Shown piece by piece: positions 17,219 to 24,751 of a stretch of 42,281 bases of DNA; position 1 is the stretch's first letter; every line of letters starts with the position of its first letter. The stretch lies in IMG/VR virus record IMGVR_UViG_3300032240_001128, positions 1-42,281 of that record; one strand, given 5' to 3'. The DNA comes from a virus. The notes under the pieces were generated by a model. The model saw nothing but the letters and a program-made list of their open reading frames with translations, was not told where the DNA came from and did no database searches. A program made the translations under genes and the position numbers.

Positions 17219-17601
17219 AAAGGGAGCAGGGACGCTGCCAGCTCCTCGATGGGCAGGATGTCGAGCGGGTCGCGCCCGTCCAAAACCTCGGGGTAGGCAG
17301 CGGCGAACGCCTTGCCCAGCTTGTCGGCCACCACCTCGTCGGTGGCCAGCGCCACCACGGCATCCAGCAGTGCAGCCGTGCCGCCACCGCGCACACCCGA
17401 CATCGCGTTGGCCAGCTGCGGAAGCTCGGCCAGCTCCTTGATGATGCGGAACACCTGCACCTGTCGGCGTGCGCTGATGGCACCCGGCAGCTTGACGTCG
17501 CGCCCGTCAACGGTGCGCACGGTTACGTCGTCGGGCGGCACCAGCTTGTCGAGCAGGGCCGTGAGCTGGCTGGTAAAGTCGGCGGGGTTCTCGGTTGCCA
17601 T
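17134..17601 (-). CDS. Tail assembly chaperone, G-like
   Basis: 155 residues. The position just before the tape measure gene, the overlap with a second frame and the slippery sequence identify it as the short tail chaperone. The sequence is a helical protein with a basic/polar N-terminus (TVRTVDGRDVKLPGAISARRQ) typical of tail-chaperone N-termini that begin with a small beta domain. The short form ends 84 bases after the slip site. It acts in the cytoplasm during tail assembly and is not expected in the virion. ATG 17601 follows an AGGAGGT site. Confidence 0.85.
   Translation of the reverse strand: MATENPADFTSQLTALLDKLVPPDDVTVRTVDGRDVKLPGAISARRQVQVFRIIKELAELPQLANAMSGVRGGGTAALLDAVVALATDEVVADKLGKAFAAAYPEVLDGRDPLDILPIEELAASLLPFCERFVRRLGQGMTVLAAGTQGMQLPNA
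17218..17224 (-). promoter_or_regulatory. Programmed -1 ribosomal frameshift site CCCTTTT
   Basis: The minus strand has C CCT TTT TGC with the zero-frame codons as spaced, a perfect X-XXY-YYZ heptamer. A one-base slip back moves ribosomes into the open frame that ends at 16802. Confidence 0.85.
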
Positions 17602-17635
17602 GATGCACCTCCTGTGATGGGCGTCGTGGCAGCTG

Positions 17636-17643
17636 TATCACGC
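17636..17643 (-). promoter_or_regulatory. Recurrent GCGTGATA box before the tail chaperones
   Basis: GCGTGATA followed by CAGC on the minus strand, 35 bases before the chaperone start and overlapping the end of the 87-residue gene. Identical eight-base boxes occur at 18555, 22942, 26852 and 37558. Confidence 0.4.
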
Positions 17644-17901
17644 TCGGCGTGCAGCGTGGTAGGCGGCACGCATCTGGCTGTTGTCCCGGCGCACCTGCTC
17701 CAGCACTGCCAGCCCCTCGGCCAGCAGCGCCTGCACCTCGTCCTCGGGGCACTCGGGCCTATTGCGCACGCGCCACGCAAGGCGGCGCAGCACACGCTGT
17801 GCGTGGTCAATGGATGGGCAGGTGTGCCCCGGAGGGCGCGGTGCGCCAGTGTCCACACAGCCTCCGCTGCGCGCGAGTGGCTGGCAGGTGAGCGCACCCA
17901 C
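17638..17901 (-). CDS. Small tail-region protein with paired cysteines
   Basis: 87 residues from GTG 17901; a second GTG at 17856 with GGAGG four bases upstream would give 72 residues and may be the true start. The core reads CVDTGAPRPPGHTCPSID followed by an Arg-rich helix (RVLRRLAWRVRNR) and LAVLEQVRRDNSQMRAAY. Small proteins with a C-x(n)-HTCP motif and this helix are frequent between tail-tube and chaperone genes in marine and freshwater phages, as far as I recall. Function unknown; metal binding is possible. Confidence 0.68.
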   Translation of the reverse strand: MGALTCQPLARSGGCVDTGAPRPPGHTCPSIDHAQRVLRRLAWRVRNRPECPEDEVQALLAEGLAVLEQVRRDNSQMRAAYHAARRA

Positions 17902-17929
17902 GCTGCCAGCTACCCGTGCGCGTGCCCGG

Positions 17930-18481
17930 TCAGAGCACCCGCTCCAGCTTCATCAGCTGGACGCGCGGGGCGAGGGTGTTCCCCGCCCAGTCGGTGGCGG
18001 CGCGAAGCGCGGTGTAGGAGTATTCAAAGCTGTGCTCGTCCTGCCCCAACGGCAGGGTAAGACCGTTCTCGCTGGTTGATTTCCAGATGTAGGCGTTCAG
18101 CGTGTTGCCAGACACCGCCATGTAGTGCTGCACGTGCAGCGCCACCTGCGTCACGATGGGGTCACCGCCCCACGAGAACGTCTCCGAGCTGCCCGACACG
18201 GTGGTGGTGCCCGCGCCGAGCGCGCGCGCAAAGTTGTTGAAGTCCCACTCGATGCCCGTGACCTTCAGCATGACGCCCTGCGTCTGCGAAAAGTTGTAGA
18301 CCGGGATCTTGGGATTGCCCTGCGAGATATATCGCTTCTCGCTGGTGTATTCGATGCTGACGCCGTCTTCGGAGATGGCTCCCACGTCGATGGTGGGCGT
18401 GGCCCCGGCGACGCCGAGGTAGAGAACGGCGGGGCCGAAGCTGATGTCGTTGGTGCTGACGGTAGGTACGTTGAACGGCAC
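17930..18481 (-). CDS. Major tail (tube) protein
   Basis: 183 residues, mainly beta (YTSEKRYISQGNPKIPVYNFSQTQGVMLKVTGIEWDFNNFARALG). The ISEDGVSIEY and TQGVMLKVTGIEWDFNN segments are in the style of phage tail-tube proteins. Location just before the tail chaperones and tape measure, with neck proteins before it, is the classic place for the tube gene. It should polymerise into the inner conduit. It has its own GCGTGATA box 74 bases upstream and a GGAGG site, which suits a highly expressed structural gene. Confidence 0.85.
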   Translation of the reverse strand: MPFNVPTVSTNDISFGPAVLYLGVAGATPTIDVGAISEDGVSIEYTSEKRYISQGNPKIPVYNFSQTQGVMLKVTGIEWDFNNFARALGAGTTTVSGSSETFSWGGDPIVTQVALHVQHYMAVSGNTLNAYIWKSTSENGLTLPLGQDEHSFEYSYTALRAATDWAGNTLAPRVQLMKLERVL

Positions 18482-18554
18482 GGGTGCCTCCAGTGTGCTG
18501 GTGGGTGTGGCACCGCTGCGCGCCTTTCAGCGTCTGAGCGGGATGACCTGACGG

Positions 18555-18580
18555 TATCACGCACCCGCGTGCGGGTCTAC
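18555..18580 (-). promoter_or_regulatory. GCGTGATA box with adjacent hairpin before the tail tube gene
   Basis: On the minus strand a 6-bp hairpin (ACCCGC, AC, GCGGGT) is followed directly by GCGTGATACCG (box 18562-18555). It lies in the 95-base gap between the Com-like gene and the tube gene. No T-run follows, so it is more likely a start or processing site than a terminator. Confidence 0.4.
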
Positions 18581-18930
18581 CTGTCGTCGGCCAGCTTGTT
18601 CCGCTGCCCGCACCGCCTGCACGGCACCTCCACCGTGCCGCCTGCACCGGGGCGCACGTAGCAGATGAAGTCTTTGTAGCGCACACGCAGCTCGTCGGTG
18701 GTCTTGTCGTAGATGCCGAGGCGCGCGGCGCAGTTCGTGCAGCTCCACACCTTGTCGCGCATCGGGTGCGTGTCACCGTCCTCGCTTGCGCTGGGGTTCC
18801 CGCTGGCACTGGCAGCCTGCATCGCGCCCAGCAGCGCCACCTGCTGCCCCAGTGTGGTCACCGTCTGGTCAAGCTCGGACAGCACCACCTCGATATGGTG
18901 CATCCGGGCATCCGCGTCCCTACCCTGCAT
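18577..18930 (-). CDS. Com-like zinc-ribbon protein
   Basis: 117 residues. After a helical N-terminal half (about 1-55) comes a two-pair zinc ribbon: C-x2-C (WSCTNCAARLGIYD) and, about 30 residues on, C-x2-C (PCRRCGQRNKL). The pattern C-x2-C, LGIYDK, then a YKDFICYVR strand, then C-x2-C strongly resembles the Com family of phage Mu, an RNA-binding translational regulator of mom. Here it lies between a neck gene and the tail tube gene, so a role in controlling translation of the tail genes is conceivable but unproven. It overlaps the preceding small gene by 11 bases. Confidence 0.72.
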   Translation of the reverse strand: MQGRDADARMHHIEVVLSELDQTVTTLGQQVALLGAMQAASASGNPSASEDGDTHPMRDKVWSCTNCAARLGIYDKTTDELRVRYKDFICYVRPGAGGTVEVPCRRCGQRNKLADDR

Positions 18931-19117
18931 CGGGCACCCCGATGCGCACGGTGCGCTGGCAGCTGGTGCACGTCACCGTGCTGTCGGTTCCATCCCCGCG
19001 CGCACGCGCCACAGCCCGCCCAGCGGGCAGCGTCGTCAGCGCAGCACCACACGCGCAGCGCACGGTGAGCCTCGGGCCTGCTGGCGCGTTGCCAGCTTTC
19101 CAGTCTTGCGTTTTCAT
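18920..19117 (-). CDS. Small zinc-ribbon protein
   Basis: 65 residues with cysteine pairs C-x-C (VRCACGAAL) and C-x2-C (VTCTSCQRT), separated by about 27 residues, suggesting a single zinc ribbon. The start ATG 19117 sits behind GGAG and overlaps the preceding stop as ATGA. Longer readings of this frame run into the tail-terminator gene and were not used. Unknown function; together with the next gene it forms a tandem pair of zinc-ribbon proteins. Confidence 0.65.
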   Translation of the reverse strand: MKTQDWKAGNAPAGPRLTVRCACGAALTTLPAGRAVARARGDGTDSTVTCTSCQRTVRIGVPDAG

Positions 19118-19551
19118 TGCCCACTCCTGTAACCCGCACGCAGCGCCCACTGGCCCTGAGCGTAGTACGCACGAGCCACCTCGTTCCAGCCCTCGTTCGC
19201 GCGCTCGCTCTCCACTGCGTACCCAGCCACCGGAATGCCATCCCGGCGCAGCAGCTGGTGCTGGAGCGCAGCGGCGCAGGCGTCGTAGATGCGCAGCGCC
19301 TCGCCCGCGCTGTCGCGCGAGTATGCGTACACGTCCACAGTGCACAGCTGGTAGGTGCTGGTCGGGCTGATGTGGCCAGCAACCACGTCAATGATGACCA
19401 TCGGGTACACCACCGAGCGAGCATCTGGGTCTTGCACATGCGCACCGCGAACGTGCTGGCCCACCAGCGCGGCCACTGCGCTGTCGGACAGCAGGTGGCT
19501 GCGTAGCAGCAGCTTCAACTGCTCCATGCTGGGTGCTGGGTTCAGTGCCAT
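19114..19551 (-). CDS. Tail terminator / tail completion protein (DUF3168-like)
   Basis: 145 residues starting MALNPAPSMEQLK at ATG 19551, which overlaps the previous stop as TGATG. The order of elements (helix LRSHLLSDSAVAALVG, then VYPMVIIDVV, TSTYQLCTVDVYAYSRDSAGEALRIYDACAAAL, then QWALRA) fits the small alpha/beta fold of tail-completion proteins of the DUF3168/gpU type, which cap the tail tube and join it to the neck. Its place between a gp10-like protein and the tail tube agrees. Confidence 0.75.
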   Translation of the reverse strand: MALNPAPSMEQLKLLLRSHLLSDSAVAALVGQHVRGAHVQDPDARSVVYPMVIIDVVAGHISPTSTYQLCTVDVYAYSRDSAGEALRIYDACAAALQHQLLRRDGIPVAGYAVESERANEGWNEVARAYYAQGQWALRAGYRSGQ

Positions 19552-20078
19552 CACGTACCTCCGAAGCGGATGCCCGCCTGCGTGCGTAGTTCCTTGCCCA
19601 TCACAGTCACGAACGCGCGCATCATGGCCACGCGCATGTGAGGCGCGCTGACGCTGGCCCATAGAACGTCGCGTCCGAGCATGATTCTGGTTCCCTCAAC
19701 CACCCAGCGCACATAGCGGGGCGCACTGTCGGGCCAGCCGAGCAGGTAGTAGGGGCGCGCACCACCACCTGCACCACCTGCGCGGAACTTGACTTGGCCT
19801 TTCAGTGCAGCCGCCATGCTGCCGCTCTGGCTGTGCACCACGTGCGTTTCGCTGGTGTGCACCCGGATGCTACCGTGCCGCTTGGCATACGGGTGGCCGA
19901 GGCTGCGTAGCTGTGCAAGGCTGTGGTCGCTGCGCGTGACGTTGCGATAGGCTTCGCCCAGCGCAAGCGCACCAGCTGCGCCCATCGCCAGCCCAGCGGC
20001 ATCCCGCGCCACACGCTTCTCCAGCCCTCGCAGGTTGAAGATGGTGGCGTCGAAGCCGATGAGCCGGGTGTTTGACAT
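19551..20078 (-). CDS. HK97 gp10-like neck protein
   Basis: 175 residues from ATG 20078. The second helix contains RVARDAAGLAMGAAGALALGEAYRNVTRSDHS, followed by the HT(S/…)SGSMAAALKG region and a C-terminal helix (MRVAMMRAFVTVMGKEL). This is the usual style of HK97 gp10/tail-component proteins that bind between connector and tail. The gene follows the glycosyltransferase by four bases and precedes the tail terminator, the normal neck order. Confidence 0.7.
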   Translation of the reverse strand: MSNTRLIGFDATIFNLRGLEKRVARDAAGLAMGAAGALALGEAYRNVTRSDHSLAQLRSLGHPYAKRHGSIRVHTSETHVVHSQSGSMAAALKGQVKFRAGGAGGGARPYYLLGWPDSAPRYVRWVVEGTRIMLGRDVLWASVSAPHMRVAMMRAFVTVMGKELRTQAGIRFGGT

Positions 20079-20082
20079 GCTG

Positions 20083-22893
20083 TCAGGTTGCCTTGCTGGC
20101 AGCATGACACGCTGCCTCGAAACCATCCAGCAGCACCTCCAAGTCCGCATCGGCGGGAACAGCCGTGTGGCCAGCGCCGAGCTTCGGCTGGTCGGGTGCG
20201 TGCTCGGTCAGCCACCGCTCCATTTCCAGCACCTGCCCGTGCAGCGTGTGGCCCGGCACCAGCCGTTGACGGCTGTGGGTCACCAGCGTGCGCGCGATGC
20301 GCAGGTGGTACAGCGCCGCCTCCCGGAAGGGCAGGTAGCCCGTGCCAGCGCATCGCATGGCTGCCTCGTAGCAGGCCCACTGCTCGTCGCCCCTGCCGTC
20401 GTTGCCATACTGGAGGCCCAGCGACACCCACGCACCGGGGCTGCGCGGCTCGTCGGCCAGCTGCATCATCAGCAGGCGAGTGTACCGCTCCAGCTTGCGC
20501 TGCATGGCCTCCGGGCCACCCGCGAGGCCACGGTGGTCAACGGTGAAGGGCGCATAGCGCACCTGCGGGTGGATGCCGCGCCGCCCCAGCTCGGCCATGC
20601 CCTGCTCCAGCGTTTCGTGAACGCGCAGGTTGAACCGAAGGATGCCGCCATCAAGGCGGAACATGCGGGTGTTCTCGCTCCAGTTCCACTGCCCGTCCGC
20701 GCGCCAGTTACGGAACCGGAACATCCACGCCCAGCTGTCCGTGCACTCGGCCATGCGGCGCAGCGCGATCAGCGCGTTGAACGTGTTTTCGTAGCTTTCG
20801 TCCGCGTCCATCACGTGGCACCACGTGCACCCGTGCTCGCGCAGCCTGTCCACGCCAGCGTTTCGGGCGGTGCCGAGGTCGTCGTTCAGCGGGTGGTACA
20901 CCCACTCCACCCCGTACCGCTCGGCCACGTACTTGGTGTCCTCGTCTGGCTCAGTGCCAGCAGGGCCAGTCCACACGAGTACGATGTTGTCGGCCAGTGC
21001 GTACACTGCATCGAGGTGGCGGTGCAGGTCGAACAGCTGTTCGCCTGCGTGGTACAGCATGGTGAAGCCGATGCCGTTGGCGGGCTGCCACGGTTGCAGC
21101 TGCATCCCCTCCTCGCGCACGAGGTGGTCGTAGCTGCCCGCGCCCTTGGTGCTGCCTTGCGTGAGCACGCTGTCAGGCTGCGGGTCGAGCTGGTTGTACC
21201 GCTTCCACTTGCGAACGCGGTCTTGCGGCCTCATGTACCCGTAGTGACGGAAGCGGAACGCCGCCACCCGCTTGGCGTTCTCGCCTGCGTCGGGCACGTT
21301 GCCACAGTGCAGACCGATGGCGTTGCCTGCCTGCACCTGCTGCGTGCTGGGGTGCGTGACGCGCCAGATGCGGAACCCGCGCATGGAGCTACGGTAGTCA
21401 GGCGCGCACCACGGTGCGTCCACGCGGGACAGGCGCGGCGTGTCCCAGTGATTCGCCCAGCCAACGTCGTACAGCTGCACGAGCGGGTCGGGGTTGCGCA
21501 GCAGGCGCTGCACGTGCGCGCGGTCAATGCGCTCCTCCACCACCTCGTCGTGGTCAACCGACATCATCCAGTCAGGGTTCATCCCAAGCCCCAGCGCGAT
21601 GCTGGCGTTGCGCTCGTTGCGCTCGTTCCACTCGCCCTGCCACACGTCTGCGGCCACCTGCACCGGGTGCGCAAGCCCAGCCAGCTCCACCAGCTGACCG
21701 AGGTACACGCGCAGCGCCTCGGCGATGGCTTCGGGCGCAGCACCGCTGCACGTTGCCACCAGCTGAGCCTCGGGCGGCGGCAGCCTGCCCAGCTGCCACT
21801 CGTCGCTCTGCATGACCTCGGCGGGGTTGCCAGTGGCCAGCACCGCCAACCCGTCCGCCAGCTGCGCGGTGCGAATGACCGACTGCCGGAACATGGCGAG
21901 GTCGTAGGGTGTGCTCCAGCGCACGCGCCACACTGCCATCAGCTTCTGCTCGCGGTTGGTGTAGGCTTCCCACGTGCGCAGGTAGGTGGGCAGGTTGGCC
22001 ATCCCACGCTGTGCCTCCGGGTAGTGCGCGTCGAGCGTCTGGTGGCCGAGGTGATGCACGTAGCAGTTCGTCGCGATGGCCATGCGCCAGCCCAGCAGCT
22101 GAGCACGCATGGCGATGTCGTTGTCGTCGTAGCCGCCCACCCGGTACTGCGGGCGCACGAGGCAGGGCTGCCCGTCATGCTGCTCCAGCAGGTCTACGAG
22201 GCAGTCGCGCGCGTACAGCACGCACAGACCAGACAGGAAGCTGGCTGCCATCGGCGTCCAGCCGTTCTGCTCGGCGTAGTTCCCAGCGAACTGGTCAAGC
22301 ATGGCGTCAGCGTCAGCGGTGAAGGCGCTGCCGTTGCCCATTTTCACATCGGGCGCGCGCACGCACTGCACGCCAGCCACCACGTTCGACACAGGGCCGA
22401 CCATGCCGATGCGACCGTAGTTCGCCACAGGGTGCGCAGGCGAGTTCGGGCCATACCCGGCGACCTCGCCTTGGAGCTTGATGTCGCTGGTGGTGAGCGC
22501 GCCGTGCATTCGGTGCAGCCAGCCGGGGGTCACGCGCACATCGTCGTTCATCACCACCACGTTGCTGGGCAAGCCCTCGCCGTTCAGCGCCGCGCGCACG
22601 CCAGCGTTCACAGCGCCAGTCCAGCCAGCGGGGCCATCCAGCTGCACCCACTCCATCGTCACCTGCTGCGGGCTGGTGGCGCAGGCAAGCTCGGCCACCG
22701 CCTGCACCTGCTGGCGCAGGGCTTCGATGGTGCCGTTTTCCACCAGCTCGGCGCGCGGGTTGACCACCAGCATCAGCCGCCACTTGTCCACCTGCGTGCA
22801 GGTGATCAGCCGCTGCACGCAGGGCAGCACCAGCGCCGGGTCGCCCATCGTGGGCACAATCACCAGCGCACCGTTCTCGTCGTCGTACCGCAT
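20083..22893 (-). CDS. Three-domain family 2-type glycosyltransferase with C-terminal helical repeats
   Basis: 936 residues from ATG 22893 (GGGAGAG site; an upstream start at 22947 would add 18 unlikely residues). Domain 1 (about 8-300) has an IVPT start, GWTGAVNAG at 90-98, NDDV at 116-119 as the metal/sugar motif, and GYDDNDIAMRA at 254-264. Domain 2 (about 380-560) has WNERNERNASIALGLGMNPDW and DHDE at 447-450. Domain 3 (about 605-790) has NDDLGTARNAG at 670-680 and MDADES at 695-700. Residues about 800-900 look like TPR-type helices. It probably transfers activated sugars to a phage or host acceptor in the cytoplasm. It stands between structural genes, and the acceptor is unknown. Confidence 0.85.
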   Translation of the reverse strand: MRYDDENGALVIVPTMGDPALVLPCVQRLITCTQVDKWRLMLVVNPRAELVENGTIEALRQQVQAVAELACATSPQQVTMEWVQLDGPAGWTGAVNAGVRAALNGEGLPSNVVVMNDDVRVTPGWLHRMHGALTTSDIKLQGEVAGYGPNSPAHPVANYGRIGMVGPVSNVVAGVQCVRAPDVKMGNGSAFTADADAMLDQFAGNYAEQNGWTPMAASFLSGLCVLYARDCLVDLLEQHDGQPCLVRPQYRVGGYDDNDIAMRAQLLGWRMAIATNCYVHHLGHQTLDAHYPEAQRGMANLPTYLRTWEAYTNREQKLMAVWRVRWSTPYDLAMFRQSVIRTAQLADGLAVLATGNPAEVMQSDEWQLGRLPPPEAQLVATCSGAAPEAIAEALRVYLGQLVELAGLAHPVQVAADVWQGEWNERNERNASIALGLGMNPDWMMSVDHDEVVEERIDRAHVQRLLRNPDPLVQLYDVGWANHWDTPRLSRVDAPWCAPDYRSSMRGFRIWRVTHPSTQQVQAGNAIGLHCGNVPDAGENAKRVAAFRFRHYGYMRPQDRVRKWKRYNQLDPQPDSVLTQGSTKGAGSYDHLVREEGMQLQPWQPANGIGFTMLYHAGEQLFDLHRHLDAVYALADNIVLVWTGPAGTEPDEDTKYVAERYGVEWVYHPLNDDLGTARNAGVDRLREHGCTWCHVMDADESYENTFNALIALRRMAECTDSWAWMFRFRNWRADGQWNWSENTRMFRLDGGILRFNLRVHETLEQGMAELGRRGIHPQVRYAPFTVDHRGLAGGPEAMQRKLERYTRLLMMQLADEPRSPGAWVSLGLQYGNDGRGDEQWACYEAAMRCAGTGYLPFREAALYHLRIARTLVTHSRQRLVPGHTLHGQVLEMERWLTEHAPDQPKLGAGHTAVPADADLEVLLDGFEAACHAASKAT

Positions 22894-22941
22894 CGTCGCT
22901 CTCCCTCGCCTCTCGGGCGTGTTGTGTGGGTGCAGCGAGGG

Positions 22942-22949
22942 TATCACGC
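22942..22949 (-). promoter_or_regulatory. Recurrent GCGTGATA box before the glycosyltransferase gene
   Basis: GCGTGATACCC on the minus strand, 49 bases before the glycosyltransferase start, in the 63-base gap after the preceding gene. The stretch just upstream (CTAACCGC, 22952-22963) resembles half of the inverted repeat seen at 37698. Confidence 0.4.
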
Positions 22950-22956
22950 TCTGCGG

Positions 22957-23580
22957 TTAGGTGGTGTAACGGCTGCACCGTAGCTGCCAGTGGTGTGGGC
23001 GCACGCCGAACCCCACGCGCACCTCGCGCACGCCACGCACCACCCACACCTCACCCGTGGCTGCCTCGGTGCACAGGTCGTCCACTCGCGGGCACCACAC
23101 TTCCTCGTAGTCCACCAGCGTGATGGAGCCGTCCAGTTCCTGCGTGCCCTGCGTGGCTGCCGGGTAGTCGAACGGGCCAGTCCAGCCCACCACCACGGGG
23201 CGGTCGGCAGCCACCTCCACCTGCATGAACTGGGGAGTCCCGTCTGCGCTTACCGCCTGCACCGCCACGGTGGGCACAGCGGCCTCGTTCGCCAGCCCGG
23301 TCGTGGCGATGGCGGTCACAGTGGCGAACCGCTTGGCAGTCACCTGCGTGCCATTCGCCGCGAACGTCAGCACCTCGGACAACGCGCCACCACCGGGTGC
23401 AGTACCCGTCAGCGACACGGTGCCGCTGCCAGTGGTGCCACCCGCCACAGTCACCTGCACGAACGCAGCACCAGCCAGCGCACGCGCAGGCGTCAGACTC
23501 GCTGCCGCTGCTGTGGCCTCCAGCACGTAGGCGGTTCGACGCGCGAATGTCCAGTAGCGGCTGGCACTGCTGGCGATCAT
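22957..23580 (-). CDS. Head-tail/virion structural protein, uncharacterised
   Basis: 207 residues from ATG 23580 (ATGA overlap with the methyltransferase). The N-terminal half has Thr/Gly-rich strands (FVQVTVAGGTTGSGTVSLTG, VTAKRFATVTAIATTGL), the C-terminal half is acidic and aromatic (LVDYEEVWCPRVDDLC). The ending is conserved-looking (VWVVRGVREVRVGFGVRPHHW). It has no catalytic motif; beta-rich make-up and place between neck genes suggest a decoration or neck protein. An acceptor role for the adjacent glycosyltransferase is one option, without direct evidence. Confidence 0.55.
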   Translation of the reverse strand: MIASSASRYWTFARRTAYVLEATAAAASLTPARALAGAAFVQVTVAGGTTGSGTVSLTGTAPGGGALSEVLTFAANGTQVTAKRFATVTAIATTGLANEAAVPTVAVQAVSADGTPQFMQVEVAADRPVVVGWTGPFDYPAATQGTQELDGSITLVDYEEVWCPRVDDLCTEAATGEVWVVRGVREVRVGFGVRPHHWQLRCSRYTT

Positions 23581-24086
23581 GCCTTGATGCCCCACACCAT
23601 CGTGTCCAGCCCTTGCCGAGCCAGCCCACCATCCAGCTGCCGCCACTCGCAGGCAGCACGCAGCACGGCCAGCATCTCGTCAGGGTCGCGCCCTCCGTAG
23701 TAGCCGGGTGTCGGGCTGTCCTCCAAGTGGTGCTCGGGTCGCAGCTTGCTGGCGCAGGTGAACGCCAGCAGGCCACCGGGGCGCAGGTGCTGTGCAGCTG
23801 CACGCAAGGTTTCCTCCCAGAACGGGTCGTGCTCCAGCATTTCCGTGCTGACCACCACATCCACGGGGCCACCCTCGGGAGGGTGCTCGTGCGCGATGCC
23901 CACCACGTCAACGCCTGCGCCTGCGTAGGCGTCGATGCCGAGGTAGTAGCTGGGCGCGGGGAACAGGCGGCGCGGGCTGCCGTTGATGTCCCTGCTGCCG
24001 TACTCCAGCACACGCGCGCCAGCGGCGAACAGGCTGGGGTGGTTGAGCTTCATCTGGCTGAGCCAGTCCATGACGGTGCTGTGCAT
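23577..24086 (-). CDS. SAM-dependent class I methyltransferase
   Basis: 169 residues. Rossmann motif I is VLEYGSRDINGS (about 26-37), followed by YLGIDAYAGAGVDVVG (strand 2 acidic residue), DVVVSTEMLEHDPFWEETLR (motif IV area) and LRPGGLLAFTC. This is the Methyltransf_11-type order for small-molecule or glycan methylation rather than a DNA methylase: there is no DPPY/NPPY. Starting at ATG 24086 it overlaps the preceding stop as TGATG; GTG 24089 is possible. Located between an unknown protein and a structural gene inside the sugar cassette, it could methylate the transferred sugar, an inference. Confidence 0.8.
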   Translation of the reverse strand: MHSTVMDWLSQMKLNHPSLFAAGARVLEYGSRDINGSPRRLFPAPSYYLGIDAYAGAGVDVVGIAHEHPPEGGPVDVVVSTEMLEHDPFWEETLRAAAQHLRPGGLLAFTCASKLRPEHHLEDSPTPGYYGGRDPDEMLAVLRAACEWRQLDGGLARQGLDTMVWGIKA

Positions 24087-24751
24087 CACTGCTCCTGCGC
24101 GGGCTGCGCTGTCTCGCCCTCTGGGGCGGTTTCATCGGTCGGGGTAGGCGCTACCACGGGTGAGCCGCTCAACGCGCCCAGATCGCCGCTGAGAGCGGTT
24201 GTCGGCTGTGCCTCGGTGGGGCTGGGGACTGAGTCCGCAGGCAGCACCACTTCGGACGGCGGAGGCGGAAGCTGCTCGGCGGCAGCGCGGCGCTTCTTGC
24301 GTGCTGCTTCGGGCGCAGCGGTCACCACCGTGACCAGCGAGCGCCACTCCCCATCCCACGCCTGCACCGAAACCTGCCCAGCATCCGACACGATGATGCG
24401 CAGTGGCTCCGCGCCCAGATGCACGATGTGCGCCTCGTGCGTGGCACCCAGTGCCGCCACACGTTCCGCAGCCGCGCCCGCCTCGCCACACACCACAGCC
24501 ACCACCGCGCTGCGCAGGTCGTGCAGAAGCTCGGCCAGCTGCGCATCCGTGCCGACCACCACGGTGGCTCGACCGATGTGCGCTCGCCAGCCAGCGGCAC
24601 CAGCCACAGCGCGGCCACGCCCCACGGGCGGCAGCTTGGCGCTGTCCTCGACGTCCATCAGCAGCACGTGGCGAGCGTAGTGCAGGCTCTGCTGCACAGC
24701 AGCCAGCTGGTCAGCGGTGGGCAGAACGCCCACCAAGTCATTTTGACGCAT
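24086..24751 (-). CDS. Hypothetical protein of the sugar cassette
   Basis: 221 residues from ATG 24751, overlapping the RmlB-like gene by 14 bases. The first 150 residues look globular alpha/beta (ATVVVGTDAQLAELLHDLRSAVVAVVCGEAG, AHIVHLGAEPLRIIVSD); then comes a basic patch (RKKRRAAAEQL) and a Pro/Thr/Glu-rich disordered tail. No family recognised. Translational overlap with RmlB-like and methyltransferase genes suggests a linked task. Confidence 0.6.
   Translation of the reverse strand: MRQNDLVGVLPTADQLAAVQQSLHYARHVLLMDVEDSAKLPPVGRGRAVAGAAGWRAHIGRATVVVGTDAQLAELLHDLRSAVVAVVCGEAGAAAERVAALGATHEAHIVHLGAEPLRIIVSDAGQVSVQAWDGEWRSLVTVVTAAPEAARKKRRAAAEQLPPPPSEVVLPADSVPSPTEAQPTTALSGDLGALSGSPVVAPTPTDETAPEGETAQPAQEQ

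Noticed and set aside
20035-22983. 982-residue open frame on the plus strand opposite the glycosyltransferase gene
   Set aside because: It mirrors a gene with clear motifs, has Arg/His-rich low-complexity content typical of antisense reading in GC-rich DNA, and no ribosome binding site.
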